Assembly: GCA_948567375.1 (NCBI GenBank)
Contig: OX419755.1
Span: forward strand, 54,578,291 to 54,642,290
Direction of reading: 5' to 3'
DNA length: 64,000 nt
From: Lunularia cruciata
Lineage: Eukaryota > Streptophyta > Marchantiopsida > Lunulariales > Lunulariaceae
The notes under the pieces are model-generated. The model had not been told where the DNA came from. It ran no database searches and was given only the letters and a program-made list of their open reading frames with translations. Shown here piece after piece: positions 1 through 11,182 of the stretch. Each line of letters opens with the position of its first letter. The first letter of the stretch is position 1. Position numbers and translations under genes: made by a program.

Positions 1-1027
1 GATAGCCCATGGCCAACCAAGGTAATTGGAGATCCTAATCTCCCAAGTGGCCTCTTTGCAAACCATACTTTTGCAATCCTCTCTTCACCGTCTAAACCAC
101 TCTCTTTGCTAAGCCATCTGCCTCAGGGTGATCTCGGGATGTAGTACGATGATCAATCAAAGCCTTGTCACACAAGACCTGAAACTCCCCCAAGAACTTT
201 GTACCCTAATCAGTCAAAACCTCAGCTGGTGCACCAAAATGACTAAGAACTCGATCCAGGAACGAGTAAGTTGTCCCTTCACTAGACTTGTCAGGAAGTG
301 CCACCAACTCAATCCACTTGGAGAAGTGCTCCACCATCACCAAAACATACCAATGATGTCTCACAGTCAATGGTAAAGGTCCGGCGAAGTCCAAACTCCA
401 ACGGTAACCCAATCCCATGATAGGTAATGGGTGTAATTGTGGCGTAGGAGCATTGAATGATGCTCTAACTCAATCACAAACCATACATCTGGCAACAAAA
501 TGTTGTACCTCAGTCTGCATACCGCGCCACCAATAATGACTCTGAAGTAAGCTATACGTACGCTTTACTCCAAAATGTCCTAGCTCCTCATGAGCATGAC
601 GGACCAACTGTTTTCTCTATGCTAGAAGTGGTACTACCCGCACTCTACCATCCTCCCATACACGCAAAAGGTGTCTACCCTCCAATCTGAACAGTCTGGC
701 TCGCTGAAGAACACGGTCTCTCTCCTTGGCCCCAACTGTGCCACCCACAACACCAGTGCAAAGATAGTCCATCACTAAAACATCATCATGAATGTCTTGC
801 TGAACTATACCGATATCTTCACTCTCTAGATCTGTGACCTCAATAACTCCTCTTGTATGCGCTGAGAGAGATACCACCAATGCCTTTGCAAATATACACA
901 GAAAGGCCGATGCATGCCAACCAGGCACCATCCCCTCATTTGTCTCACCATGCCAACGTGCTCCGGTCTGATCCTGCTGGTTGGGACATGGGTTCCTACT
1001 CAACCCATCTGCATCACGGTTCACCAC
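1..1027 (-). pseudogene. RNase H end, integrase zinc domain and integrase core (partial), Gypsy element
   Basis: The frame 1,027-617 begins with VNRDADGLSRNP, the end of the RNase H/connection region, and then a spacer. Around 560-470, HYWWRGM..VQHFVARCMVCD gives part of the HHCC integrase zinc-binding domain, followed by a TGA at 472-470. The frame 418-206 is integrase core: YRWSLDFAGPLP includes the first catalytic Asp (D,D-35-E), and FGAPAEVLTD holds the second. It ends in a TAG at 208-206, and further stops follow toward base 1. The glutamate and C-terminal domain are degraded or off-window. Confidence 0.85.
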
Positions 1028-2358
1028 TCTAGGTCTATGAACAACCGTGAAATCATACTCCTATAAAGCAGAGCCCATCGTGCAAGCTTCCCTGAAAGCT
1101 TGTTGGACTCCATCAACCACTTTAGCGGCTGATGATCAGTGATGAGAGTGAAGGGGTTACCAAATAGGTAACATCGGAAATGTGCTACTGCCCAAACTGC
1201 TGCCAAGCACTCTCCCTCATATGAACTATACTTCGCCTCTGCTGAATTGTTGGAGCGACTAGCATAGGCCACCACAAACTCCTTCTCCTCATCATCATGC
1301 TGGGTGAGCACCGCTCCAAGCCCCAACATACTCCAATCAATGTGAACCTGAAATGGTTGTCCCCTGATCGGTCTCCTCAAAATAGGAGCAGATGTCAACC
1401 TCTCCTTGAGCTCTACAAAAGCTCTCTCCTGCTCATCTCCCCAACACCACTCTTGTGTAAGCTTGGTCAGCTTCATCAAGGCCTTGGCAATGGCACTAAA
1501 TCCTCTAACATAGCGGCGATAGAAGTTTGCCAACCCAAGGAATGCTCGCACTCTACTCACATCCGTAGGCCGAGGAATACGTGCAATAGCCTCCACCTTG
1601 GTCTGTTGAACACCAAGTCCTCTGAGGTAGATAGTGTGACCCAAATACTCAACCTGCTCATGGAAGAACCTACACTTCCCAGGATGTAATTTGAGTCCAT
1701 GAGGTCTCAACCTCTCAAACACCTCCAACAACTGTCTCTCATGCTCCTCCACAGTAGTGCTATAAACCAAAATGTCATCAATATAGCACCGAGCAAAATC
1801 CAATCCAGCTAGGATCCTATCCATGACCCTCTGGAACTCAGCAGGAGCGTTCTTCAACCCAAATGGTAAGAACCTCCACTGATATAACACATCCTTACCG
1901 TGAGGATCAATAGCCCAAAATGTTGTCTTGGACTTATCCTCCTCCCTGATCGGCAACTGATGATATCCCGCTTGAAGATCCAAAGTACTGAAGACCTTTG
2001 CATGCCCAATCACATCAAAAATCTCCTCCGGTGTAGGCATGGCATACCGATCAGCCTTGGTCTGTCGGTTGATAGGACGGTAATCTCCACACATCCGCCT
2101 ATCTGTATAGTTGCCATGCATATCCTTCTTGGCTGGCATCGTTGTCGCTAATGCATACTCTCCATGTGAAATCTCCACCAAACCAGCCTCAAAAAGGTCA
2201 CTACTCCAGCTCTGAATCAATGTCTTCTCCATATCACTATATTGATAAGGACGTCGAAAAACATGTGTGTTGCTAGTCAGCTCAATCCATATACCATGTC
2301 CCTTCAGAGCACCCAAATCCTTCATACTGAAGGCAAAACAACTCGTGTGACTCCTCAA
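1021..2358 (-). pseudogene. Reverse transcriptase and RNase H, Gypsy element
   Basis: This would copy element RNA into DNA in the virus-like particle. In order, the 445 residues show CGDYRPIN (about 90-97), the LDLQAGYHQL motif (about 127-136), LPFGLKNAPAEFQRVMD (about 164-180), the catalytic YIDDILVYS (YIDD at 1,785-1,774), YLGHTI, and FLGLANFYRRYV. The RNase H domain follows, with HIDWS..GLGAVL, EGECLAAVWA and TDHQPLKWLM. All catalytic landmarks are visible. Shortly after KLARWALL the frame slips at about 1,062, and the correct frame shows a TAG at 1,063-1,061, so RNase H is cut from the integrase part. This is the best preserved stretch of the element. Confidence 0.92.
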
Positions 2359-2778
2359 GAACCTCCAAACCCTCCGTCTCTCCTCTCCAGTACGCTTGGG
2401 TCCAAGATTTGGCTCCCAAGTATCCTCTGTAACTGTAGTAGGAGTGGAAGACGTACTGGCTGCTACACTAGGCCCTTGGGAGCAATAGTGTCCTGCTCCC
2501 GACCACTAGAGGTCCCAACCTCTGTGCAAAAAACTCCCTCCACTTTAGCTGCAAGCTCCACACATCCTCTAGCTGCATCCCATGTGGACCAAGGGTGTAA
2601 TCCAAGTAGCCCACTTTCACCTCGATAGACTCCAAGTAGACCACTCTCCCTAGTAGCTACTGGATGTGTCCCAAGAATACCATGTCCACTCGGTCCATTG
2701 CCCCCAGCATGTGCCTGAATTGTCTCGATAGGCACAGGGCTCACAAGTGTCCGAGTGGTGATGCCTATCAAGCGCATC
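2359..2778 (-). other. Spacer between methyltransferase and reverse transcriptase in the Gypsy element
   Basis: The minus-strand frame continues from the methyltransferase tail into low-complexity Gly/Ser/Pro-rich sequence with a repeated ESGLLG-type motif (around 2,600-2,660). No domain recognised. It ends before the start of the conserved reverse transcriptase frame. Confidence 0.45.
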
Positions 2779-3406
2779 CTACGCTGCTCTGCCAAGCCAA
2801 GCCTCACAATCCAGGTCAAACAGTTCAGGTCCATAGCTTGACCTAACACCTGACGCTTGGATGCCTCTGACACTGCTGGAACAGTGGTAATACCGGTGCA
2901 AAAACCCATCACCCGCTCTCTCTCTCATCAGCGTTGGGCTCCACCAACTGCTGTAACTTCGAGTCCCAAACAAGTCCAGGTCCTCCCTCTCAAAAAGCAT
3001 GAGAGCCTGGGAAACTCATGAGTGTGGGAAATGCAGCTCTAGGCTGTCCAACTAGGTTCACCACTGTCATAGGTGACCTATCAGCCACTACCATTGTCTT
3101 AGACTGATGCCCAACATCCAAGATATCATCAACAGGAATGTGGTCCAGTCGCTGAATCCCATCATAAGCACGTTGTAGAACCTCTCTGGGTAAGAAGTTC
3201 GTCCACCAAAGACGAAGACAATGAGCCCGTGATCCCACTCTAACTGCATCTAACAATATAGCAGGTCCCATCCAAGAATGGACCTGATGTGTACTCGCTA
3301 CCACTCTAGTGCGAGAATCACCCATCAATAGAACGTTCTCCAAAAGGTAAGCTGGAGAAACAGACTGATGAACCTGGAGATGTCGTGTATCCGTAACATC
3401 TCCCAA
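2779..3406 (-). pseudogene. C-terminal half of the element-encoded cytosine-C5 methyltransferase
   Basis: The first frame (3,406-2,990) carries motif VI LLENV (ENV at 3,340-3,332), then HCLRLWWTNF, matching motif VIII, and a segment likely to be target-recognition sequence. It stops at a TGA (2,992-2,990) that looks like a mutated CGA. The alignment continues through a GA-rich slip near 2,920 into the frame beginning at 2,912, with GFCTGITTVPAVSEAS followed by LGQAMDLNCLTWIV (from about 2,846), the position expected for motifs IX-X. Together with the upstream half, most of a C5-methyltransferase fold is represented, about 320 residues, but it is broken in at least three places. Confidence 0.75.
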
Positions 3407-3412
3407 AACACA

Positions 3413-4468
3413 CTAGAACGAGGATCCTGAAGACCCAAACCGCGGCCTGCACGTGTATGTCCCTAACATAGCCATCCAGAAATCACCAAGTGAAATAGGC
3501 CCATGTCTCTCTAGGTCATGCGCCCCCAATAAGGAAATGTCTCCTGGTAAGGCCTTCTGGTAACCTCTGATTGCTGACATCGGTAATAACTCCGGATACC
3601 GATAGGCCAAGTGTGCCACATGATCTAGAGAGACTCGCCTAGCAGTCTCATCTCTCTCTACATACAAGTACCTCTGTACTCGGATACCCGCCTGTAACAC
3701 CGCAACTAGTCCGGTGCTGATCCCACCAAACAACTCCAATAGGCATATCCCCTCTACTGGATACTGCCAAGCAATGAGTGTGGTATCTAGAGGTGTCAAA
3801 GCAATCGCCTCTGGAGGCTCATCCTCACACTCATCCCCTAATGGTACAAAGGCTCCACTCCAAGCCTGTTGCACCAACTGATCTGCATGTTGCTGCAATG
3901 CCTCCTCTGAACTCCACAATGGAACATCCAAGGTGGATGGAACAATCCCACTTGTACTCCAAAGCCGAGTGATCTCCTCTGGTACTGGAGTATCCTCTGC
4001 ATGGGCGTTCCCCTCCAACAAGTCACCAGGCCAAGTAACTGCACCGCTGAAAGCCAAAACTGATGCTGCCATGGTCCCGGACTGTAGTGAGCCAAGACTG
4101 CCACTATTGAAGCGTACTGGTAGGCGACATACCCGTCCCTCACCAGACTGCCAACCAGGTCTATAAGAGGCTGTCTCCTCCCAATAGTCAATGCTGAAAC
4201 CCATAGGGTATAACACTGCTCCCCCAACTAGCACATCATATGACTCAGCTATCGTCGCAATAGCCTGAGCTCTCACCACCGAGCTATCAGTCGGATGACC
4301 AGGCTGAACCTGGACAACCAGCTCTCCACGTGTGATGTACTGTGTCGAACCACCACCTAGAGATGTCTGGATCTGAAATGGACACCTCTCCACATCGGTC
4401 TTCCGTAACTCCAGACCGACAACTGCAGCTTTCCCCAACATAAGGGGCTGTGCACTAGAGTCTAACAA
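3413..4468 (-). pseudogene. Retroviral-type aspartic protease fused to N-terminal half of a DNMT-like cytosine-C5 methyltransferase
   Basis: The N-terminal ~120 residues look like a retropepsin-like protease: LLDSSAQPLMLG is at the catalytic Asp site (4,462-4,454), where Gly of the D-S/T-G triad reads Ser, and YDVLVGGAVLYPMGF matches the second hydrophobic strand. After an acidic linker (about 150-235), the frame becomes a SAM-dependent C5-cytosine methyltransferase: motif I LELFGGISTG at residues 244-253 (3,739-3,710), motif II-like YVERDETARRV, then HDLERHGPI before motif IV. The frame then shifts. In the neighbouring frame the motif IV Cys codon survives (3,468-3,466), but the Pro before it reads Leu and a TAG follows at 3,465-3,463. 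The motif order is the non-permuted type (DNMT3/DNMT1-like, unlike plant DRM). Confidence 0.8.
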
Positions 4469-4615
4469 GACTCTCTATGGTGTATATACCTTCCTTGAAG
4501 GTCCCACCAAACAAAAAATCCCCCTTTGGTTATCCAATAGGACAACACCAGGTGTAAACCGCGCTCTCTCAAAAGCCGGTCTAGATGGCAACTCCTCCAG
4601 TCTAGCCGTTGCTGC

Positions 4616-5344
4616 CTACCATAAACCACTGGTCGCTGAACGGATCCCATGCTCCTCAACCAAGTCAGCTCCACTACCAACCACCTTTGCTCTAGTAGTA
4701 GGAACTGCACCATCCCTACTCTCACACAACGTGGCAGCCAACAGGAATACTAGGGCTGGGTCAACTCCCAATGTAAACATGTCACTGGCTGAAAATGAAG
4801 GATGCCGCATAATCAGCTGAGCCGCCTCCAACATCATGCTAGACTCAATCTGTGTAGTAGTAGGTGGCTGACTAGCAAGTAGTCCATCATGTACTCCATC
4901 ACCACCTACCACACCTGCACTAGGACGTCTAGGAACCATGGATGCCGTTTGCAATGCCTCAGATAGCGTGAAAGACTGGGGAAGTCTGACCTATCTCCCA
5001 ACCTCTCCTCTCTATGGGTCCAACTACACTGATGCTCCTCTAGGCTCTGGAGCACGTACTGCACTCCTAGTCACTGGTGCAAATGCATCCATCTATGCTG
5101 CTCTGCACATGAAGTCCAAAGCATCTCTATCACCAGCATATGAGGTGGAAGCCTTAGCACCCGAATCTGATCTCCTCTGAGCAATAGCCATACTAGCCAA
5201 TCTCTGCTCCAACTGCTCAATCCGAGTAGCCATAGTTGTGTCAGAAGTAAGGGCAGGTACTGCACCCCTACTAGGTGTAGATCGTCTACCACTACCTCTA
5301 CAACCTCGTCCTCCATGAACTAGAGCTCCTCTACTACCTGCCAT
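4616..5344 (-). pseudogene. gag-protease linker region, Gypsy element
   Basis: Two overlapping minus-strand frames (5,344-5,093 and 4,954-4,616) follow the zinc knuckles. The first contains a heptad-like stretch (ATRIEQLEQRLASMAIAQRR) that could form a short coiled coil. The second is alanine- and serine-rich and I do not recognise it. They lie between gag and protease in the element and are probably the C-terminal gag tail or a linker. Frames are broken in several places. Confidence 0.5.
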
Positions 5345-5359
5345 AGCAGCCCTACCACT

Positions 5360-6646
5360 CTATAACTCCGGATGTAGGTCAAAACACCGGTCACTAGTGT
5401 GACCAAATCTGTGGCAATGCTCACACTGCCTCTGTGCTGGCTGTGATGCACTAGAGGTATCAGGTCCGCTGCCCTGAGTACACTCTCTCCTATGGTGAGG
5501 TCCACCACAAGTCCAACAAGCAACACCACCACTCACTGGCTGCTGCTGACCCGAAAATGAGGGTAAGGGTCTAACTCCACTAGGCCCTCCACTCGCTTCA
5601 TAGGATCTGGGCTGTCCACCTTGTTCTCGAAAACCAACTGGGCGTGGTGCACTCTGCTGCACTCTAGAAGAAGTCACAGCCGTGGATGAGGCCTCCCTAC
5701 CAAATCCAGATGTCACCACTCTCTCCTCCACCATATTGAGCTCAATACGCTCAGCCAAACCAAAGACTACTGCCAAAGAGGGCGAAGTAGCCTGCAGCAA
5801 CGTAGCATCATGAACTCTACATCGCAACTCCCTATCTAGTATCCCATACCAAAACTGGACTGCCTGGGCCCCAGTAACTCCCTGAGTGAAACTGATCAGC
5901 CGCCTCATGCGAGTATATGCCTCGCTTAGGCTCTCTCCAGCCTTCCGCTGAAACTCCTGCAAGCTCCTCAGCTTGTCAGTCGGTACTCCCTGGTAGTTCT
6001 ACCTCAAACACAGGAAGAACTCCACCATGAGGTTAAACCCCAATACTACACCACCTCCTGTAGTGGTACCTCCACTTGTAGTAGGACTATCTCCAGCTAG
6101 TGCACCTCCACTAGCTCCACCCACACTACTTGAGCTAGAACTCGTAGGTACAGCCGATCTACTCTTGGCCACCGAGCCTGAAGTGATGGAGATATAGTGT
6201 GGAGACCAATACTGCCTCCATAACTCAATCTCCTCCAAATGAGCTCTCCTGAACTCATGGTAGTCATCCATCGGCGGACCCTCCAGATGCTGAAACAACC
6301 CCTTCCATGCCATGAAGGGTGTGAACAAAGTCGGGTTCCGTATCTGCTGCATATCACACCAACTATTGAACTCTTGGATAAAGTCATCCAACTCAATGGT
6401 ACCCACTGTACCAGAGTAACGCCTTGGGCCTTTGGAGGCCCCATAAATCTCGTCCATGTCCCATAACAACGGTGCGGACACACCAAGTGCACTCTCAACT
6501 GAATCAGATCCTATGTCAAACTCCAACTCACAGTCAATCTCCTCCCTCATTGGGACCTGAGATACAGGCTGATACCAAGCACCACTCCAAGTAAACCCCC
6601 TGCATACTGCAGGGCTAACTCCTCTGGAATCTCCAAAGAACTCCAT
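5360..6646 (-). pseudogene. gag (capsid and nucleocapsid), Gypsy element
   Basis: Gag would form the virus-like particle and bind element RNA. The first reading frame has its first good ATG at 6,646 and ends at 5,999. It carries an aromatic, acidic region with a tryptophan-rich stretch typical of retrotransposon gag, then a serine/glycine-rich linker. A frameshift near 5,980 leads into the next frame (5,962-5,360), which continues the capsid (QEFQRKAGESLSEAYTRM, about residues 2-19) and ends with two zinc knuckles: CWTC..H..C at about residues 149-161, and a perfect C-x2-C-x4-H-x4-C at residues 180-193. Stop codons and the frameshift make it non-functional. Confidence 0.8.
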
Positions 6647-7064
6647 CGTGACAAAATAACCGCAACAGCAAACCCGAACCACCAACTGCAACCGCAAGTC
6701 GCAACCGCAAGTACCCCACCAAAGTGCCAACACCACCACGTGCCAACACCAACTAAACACCACCCACTAATGTAACTCTAACCGAGATAACTACACTAGG
6801 GGAAGGGCAACCTGTAACCTGCCATCATAACATGCACTGTCACGGTCTGCAGGTCATCACTTCCTGCCTCACCGGAGAGAAACAAAGGTAGTCTGACTGG
6901 TCATCACTCCAGCCTCACCACCGAGAGCACACTAGAGCACCAACGCTCAAAAGTTAGGGCATCTCACACAAATGTGGTGCACAAACAGGAAGTAGAGAAT
7001 GGAGGGGATCCAATCACAAGAAACCTAAACAAAACCCTCCATCTCATAACACAACACGGGACTG

Positions 7065-7076
7065 ACTCTGCCACCA
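7065..7076 (-). other. Primer binding site of the Gypsy element
   Basis: On the minus strand the sequence TGGTGGCAGAGT lies just inside the LTR. It resembles the initiator-Met-tRNA type site (TGGTATCAGAGC) used by many plant LTR elements, with several differences. Its position between the LTR end and the gag leader supports the call. Confidence 0.6.
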
Positions 7077-7078
7077 TT

Positions 7079-8443
7079 TGGCATTTGACATAAGAGTAGT
7101 TTGTATCTAAGTCCTAAGCTACCAGGATCACCAAGAATGGGATCAAACTGCCTCTCCTAGCCAAAGCTACATGTGTATAGATAACAGTGGTGTAGTCACT
7201 AGGACAACAAGTGAGGGTGGACCAGTTGGCTAGGGCACTAGTCTAGGAACAAGAGATCTAGGGGTCAAACCCTATTGCGCACAATCTAGCCGGAAAGGCA
7301 GATTTTGCCAACCAATGACCAAGATCTACTCTAAACTAGCTAGCCTCACGCCAGCAAGCTGGCTTGCTGGCCCTTCTGGGCCTTTGTAGCCTCTCATAGC
7401 CCACAGCCCTATGCCTCAAAACGCCAAAATTCAGCCAAATGAGGCCTTTCTTGTTGCCACTTTGAACCTCCTCCAAAATTAGCAAAACTTCTCCAAATCT
7501 ACAAAAGTCCTCCAAACTAGCGGAACTCCTCCAAATCTGGCCAAAATCTGACATAAATCCCAACCAAAATCTGACGTAAAATCTGACATAAACCCTAAAG
7601 ATGGCTGTCCACAAATCCCCCGCTAACTTTCCACTCAAGCCAAATTGACAAAACGGGTTTTTCCAAATCACAATTTCATGAGAAGAGCTTCCCAACTCCA
7701 CCTTCAATTTGACTTTCTGAGCCCAACTCGCAGCAAATTGGTCCTGCCTTCACCTCTTGAGCTCAAAATCACAACACTGCTCAAAAATTGCTCCTTCTTT
7801 GCTCAAAATTTGGCCAATGCTTCCGCACACCGTCCGCCTAACTGCCAAATCTACATCACTTGAACGAGCTTCTGCACACTAGGGAAACACAGAACTTGAA
7901 TCAAGCTACCACGATCCACCGAGCTTGGAGATACCACCAACACTCAACGTTCCTGCACCCGATTTCCCCCTAACTTCACTTCTCTGATGTAATTAGATTG
8001 CTTAACACTCTCAACTCAACTCAACTCAACTCAGATTAGTACTTGATCTCTCACTCTATAAACTGCCAACAACTGGGCACTGGTTACAGTCAAGTCATAC
8101 CCACTCAAGCATAGAGAATCCAGGTGACGCTCGCCGGCCTCTGTCCACCATAGCCAGGAACTCGAAGGCTCAACATCAGAGAAGTGAGCTCTCAAGAGCT
8201 CACTTCAAAACTATACCACCTGGACTCGAGCTAGCACTGGAACCCTAATGGTCTCGCTGACGGCACACTCGACGGTGCGAACGGTGCAAAGTGATGGTGG
8301 GCCCCACCGTGAAGTCAGTACCCCGAACACAAAATCTAACCATCGGAAAGTAGTCCTTGAGAAACTACTAGAATAACTCTAACTACTATCACTGGAACTC
8401 CAGTGTCCGAGCAGCTAGATGCGGAACTACAAATGGCGTGACA
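7079..8443 (-). repeat. 5' LTR of the Gypsy element
   Basis: On the minus strand it starts TGTCACGCC at 8,443 and ends in CCA at 7,079, two bases before a tRNA-like primer site, giving about 1,365 bp. The segment 8,020-8,443 is clearly similar to 62,412-62,830, which lies next to a second integrase fragment in the same orientation; that recurrence supports calling it an LTR. It includes a short (AACTC)n run at about 8,014-8,034. The 7,079 boundary is inferred from the primer site and could be off by a few bases. Confidence 0.7.
7217..7275 (+). other. tRNA-like Pol III promoter remnant inside the LTR (tentative)
   Basis: On the plus strand, ACCAGTTGGCTAGGGCAC resembles a Pol III A box, and about 40 bases on GGGGTCAAACCCT resembles a B box. 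This spacing is typical of tRNAs and tRNA-derived SINEs. No cloverleaf could be closed by eye, so it is not called as a tRNA gene. It may be a SINE scrap within the LTR or chance. Confidence 0.25.
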
Positions 8444-9957
8444 CTTCCTCCATTATCCTATCAAGCTTTCATGGCCTAATCTCCCCTTCCACTCAATCTT
8501 TTGGGGATTACACTCTCCTTTCTCTCTCTCCCCTGCAATCTTCTAATCTTTAGACACTTTACTCTATCTTGCATATAATCTTGTGAAGTAAAGAATTGCC
8601 CAAAATTTGTTTGATAGATCATTTGTTCTTGGTTCCAATGAAACTTCAAAGTACATCTTCTTTGCAAACCTCTTGACTTCAAGCCAAAGAGTCTCTATCC
8701 AATGCAATAATTTCCCCCAATTCTTATTAGTTGACTTTTTTACTTCTAATTTGCTTCTTATGATCCACTTTTATCCTACGTATGTGAAGTGATTCTAGTT
8801 GGCTATCTACTTTGTACATACATTTTTTACCTCATGCAAATTGATGTGCTCTCCCCTTCTTGGCATTCACTTCAGATTTAGAATTGGTTGGGATTTGGTT
8901 GGCATATGGTATCGACTCATATTCTCTTGAGTGCCCAAAGTCAAATTTCAAAAAAGTTGTTGATATGGTTAAGGATGGTTTAAGATATTGTTACCATCCT
9001 TAACCCTTTGATGATTCTAAGTAGGCTTCACAGGTTTAGAAAGGTTGGTTTAATGAAAAAAAAATTCCTACTTATCTTTCACTTGAGTCTAATTCCTTGG
9101 TCTTCCAAATTAGGTATGCAATAAATGGGACCATGTTGAGTAGTAAAAGTCTATGATAATGTGTCCTTGCAATAAGCAAGTCTGGAGGAGAACTAGTTTT
9201 CTATTTGAGTAAATGGTTGGTGGGTCCAAAATTATTATGCTCAGGTCTAAATGGGAGGACAATCCTTGTGTTTGCATTTTGGAGGAATGGGATGTGGTGC
9301 ACACTTTTTTGCATAAGATGAATTTTTGTATTTTCTTTCTTTCTTTTTCATAAGTATATGGTAGGGTAATGGCTTTTTCAAGAAGGAAAGCCTCTTAGTT
9401 GAGTTATCTTTGGGGTTATGTCCATACATGCAAAGGTATAAAGAGAACAAGTACAAAGGAAAGTGCACTCTAAGAGAATGATTCTAAAGGCATCAAGTCT
9501 AAAGGGTGGAGAAAGGCAAGTGTTCAAGTACAAAGCCCTTTGGACTTGAAGATTGTACACCACTATAAACAAGCCGCCACCTAGATAAAGAACTACCACT
9601 AAGGACAATTGGTATCCATCAAAGGCCGTGCATGTGCAAATAATGATTGTTGATTGAAGGATGATAACTAAAAAATCAAGTTGTAAAACCAAGTACACAT
9701 TGATGAATTTCACTTTTTGTTGATTGATTTTAGTTTCATATCCAAAGTAATCTCAAAGATTTCAAGTCTTAGCAAGTCTTCATAGTTTGTTATTGCCTTT
9801 GTAGGTATACAACATCTGCTTTTTTACCCATACCATCTTCAATAGGAAACATGGTATTCACAACTACATAGAGGAAGAAGGTCCTTGATGTCATCCTTCA
9901 TACCCTAACAATTAATAAGTGGACATTGTATTGTAAAACTAAGCTAATCTCAAGCAA
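8444..9957. other. Intergenic, no gene recognised
   Basis: AT-rich DNA beyond the outer edge of the Gypsy LTR. Short open frames occur on both strands, none with a recognisable motif. The left flank of the insertion carries a CT-rich run at about 8,508-8,540. Confidence 0.5.
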
Positions 9958-11182
9958 GTGCCTCACTTCTTGCTCCGGAATTCGGAATTGAGATATGCTC
10001 TTATTATCCAAGAGAAGGACCCAAGAGAACTCCAAGGAAATTTATTTGCATGGATAGAGGAGAATTGTAGGAATTTTCTTGGTCCAAACAATTCACAACC
10101 TATGGTAATGACTATTAATATGAATTGTAGTAGGCTAGACGATGCACTAGACAAGATCCTTAGCACTTCCTTCAACAAACCTAGGACAAAAAATGGATAG
10201 AGGGTAGGTAGTTACAAGTATCTACTCCATAGAGAAATGGTAGAGGCAATTATAAAGCTATTTAAGCCAAATAGAACAACCTACTTTAACAAGAATAGAG
10301 CCATTTTCTTCAAATATATGTATTTGAAGCTTACTCAAAGAGTTGGAACATGGTGGAGCAAACTATCTTGCATCCTTTTCCATCCACTTCTATATAGGGT
10401 TAAACCTTATGACTAAGGCAAAGAGAAAGAAGTTCCATAGTCTTTGGCATCCAATGGATTAATTCTCTTTGCAACCCAAAGGTAAGGCACTCATCCAAAA
10501 ATATCACCTTGCATATGAGGAGGATAAGAAAATAGAGAAATTCATGCCAATAGATGAAGTGGGAACAAACATGGTGAAAAAAAATAAGTTGATACCTACA
10601 AGATCATAAGGACCAACAAAGAGACCAAAGAAGAACTCACAAGTCATCAATTCATCTTTGGAAGAGGAAGCCAAAGATATGGCCAGTGAAGAGGCATAAG
10701 AAGAGAACTCCCTCACCCTACAATAGTCAAAATCCAGGTCCAAGGGAGCAGATCAATATGAAGATGTATAGTCTGCTCCAAATAAGGAAGCAATGAGTGC
10801 ACAAGATGAAAAGACAACCAAAGATCCAGAGCAGCAAGAAGGTTTTTGTACCAAAGGAATGACTAACTTTGGAAGTACACTACAAGCCAAATGACACCAT
10901 AGCTATGACCAAGAAGTAGTGCCCTTTGGAACTAAGGCTAGGAATGAACAGGAGGGCAAAGAAGAAGAGCCCAAGCAATCCAAAGGTCAAGGAGAAGATA
11001 AGATAGACATCAAAGATGAGGAAGAAGAAAGTTTGGGAGCAATACAAGTAGCAATGAGTATGAGCTTGTTCCAAGAATGCAAAGCCATGATAATTGAGGG
11101 ATCCAAGTTTGTCATACATTTGGGAGGTTGGTCTTGGAGCAGATGTAGAAGATCTTCCCATGAGCTAAAACTACAATTCTAG
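9958..11182 (+). pseudogene. Decayed reading frame, unrecognised
   Basis: A plus-strand frame (9,958-10,200) reads ALIIQEKDPRELQGNLFAWI and continues after a stop with YLLHREMVEAIIKLFKPN and GTWWSKLSCILFHPL in nearby frames, protein-like rather than random. From 10,520 the sequence becomes lysine- and glutamate-rich, ending with a frame (10,919-11,182) containing KDEEEESLGAIQVAMSMSL. I do not recognise the family. Multiple stops and frame changes indicate decay. It could be part of a transposable element or a dead gene; a TATA-like ACATATAAAG lies downstream at about 11,558. Confidence 0.35.

Larger units (their letters stand above)
1..8443 (-). mobile_element. Ty3/Gypsy LTR retrotransposon with cytosine methyltransferase (5' LTR to integrase; 3' end off window)
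   Basis: Read on the minus strand, the order is LTR, primer site, gag with zinc knuckles, aspartic protease, DNA cytosine-C5 methyltransferase, reverse transcriptase, RNase H, and integrase, which runs off the left edge. Reverse transcriptase before integrase is the Ty3/Gypsy order. The methyltransferase between protease and reverse transcriptase is not part of the standard gene set. The element is dead: there are frameshifts near 5,980, 3,440, 2,920 and 1,062, and stops inside conserved motifs. The 5' LTR begins with TGTCACGCC at 8,443. No target duplication can be scored because the 3' LTR lies outside. A second copy is at 62.4-63.85 kb. Confidence 0.9.

Noticed and set aside
1297..2628. 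Plus-strand open frames over the Gypsy pol region
   Set aside because: They are mirror frames of the conserved minus-strand reverse transcriptase and methyltransferase tail and carry no motifs.
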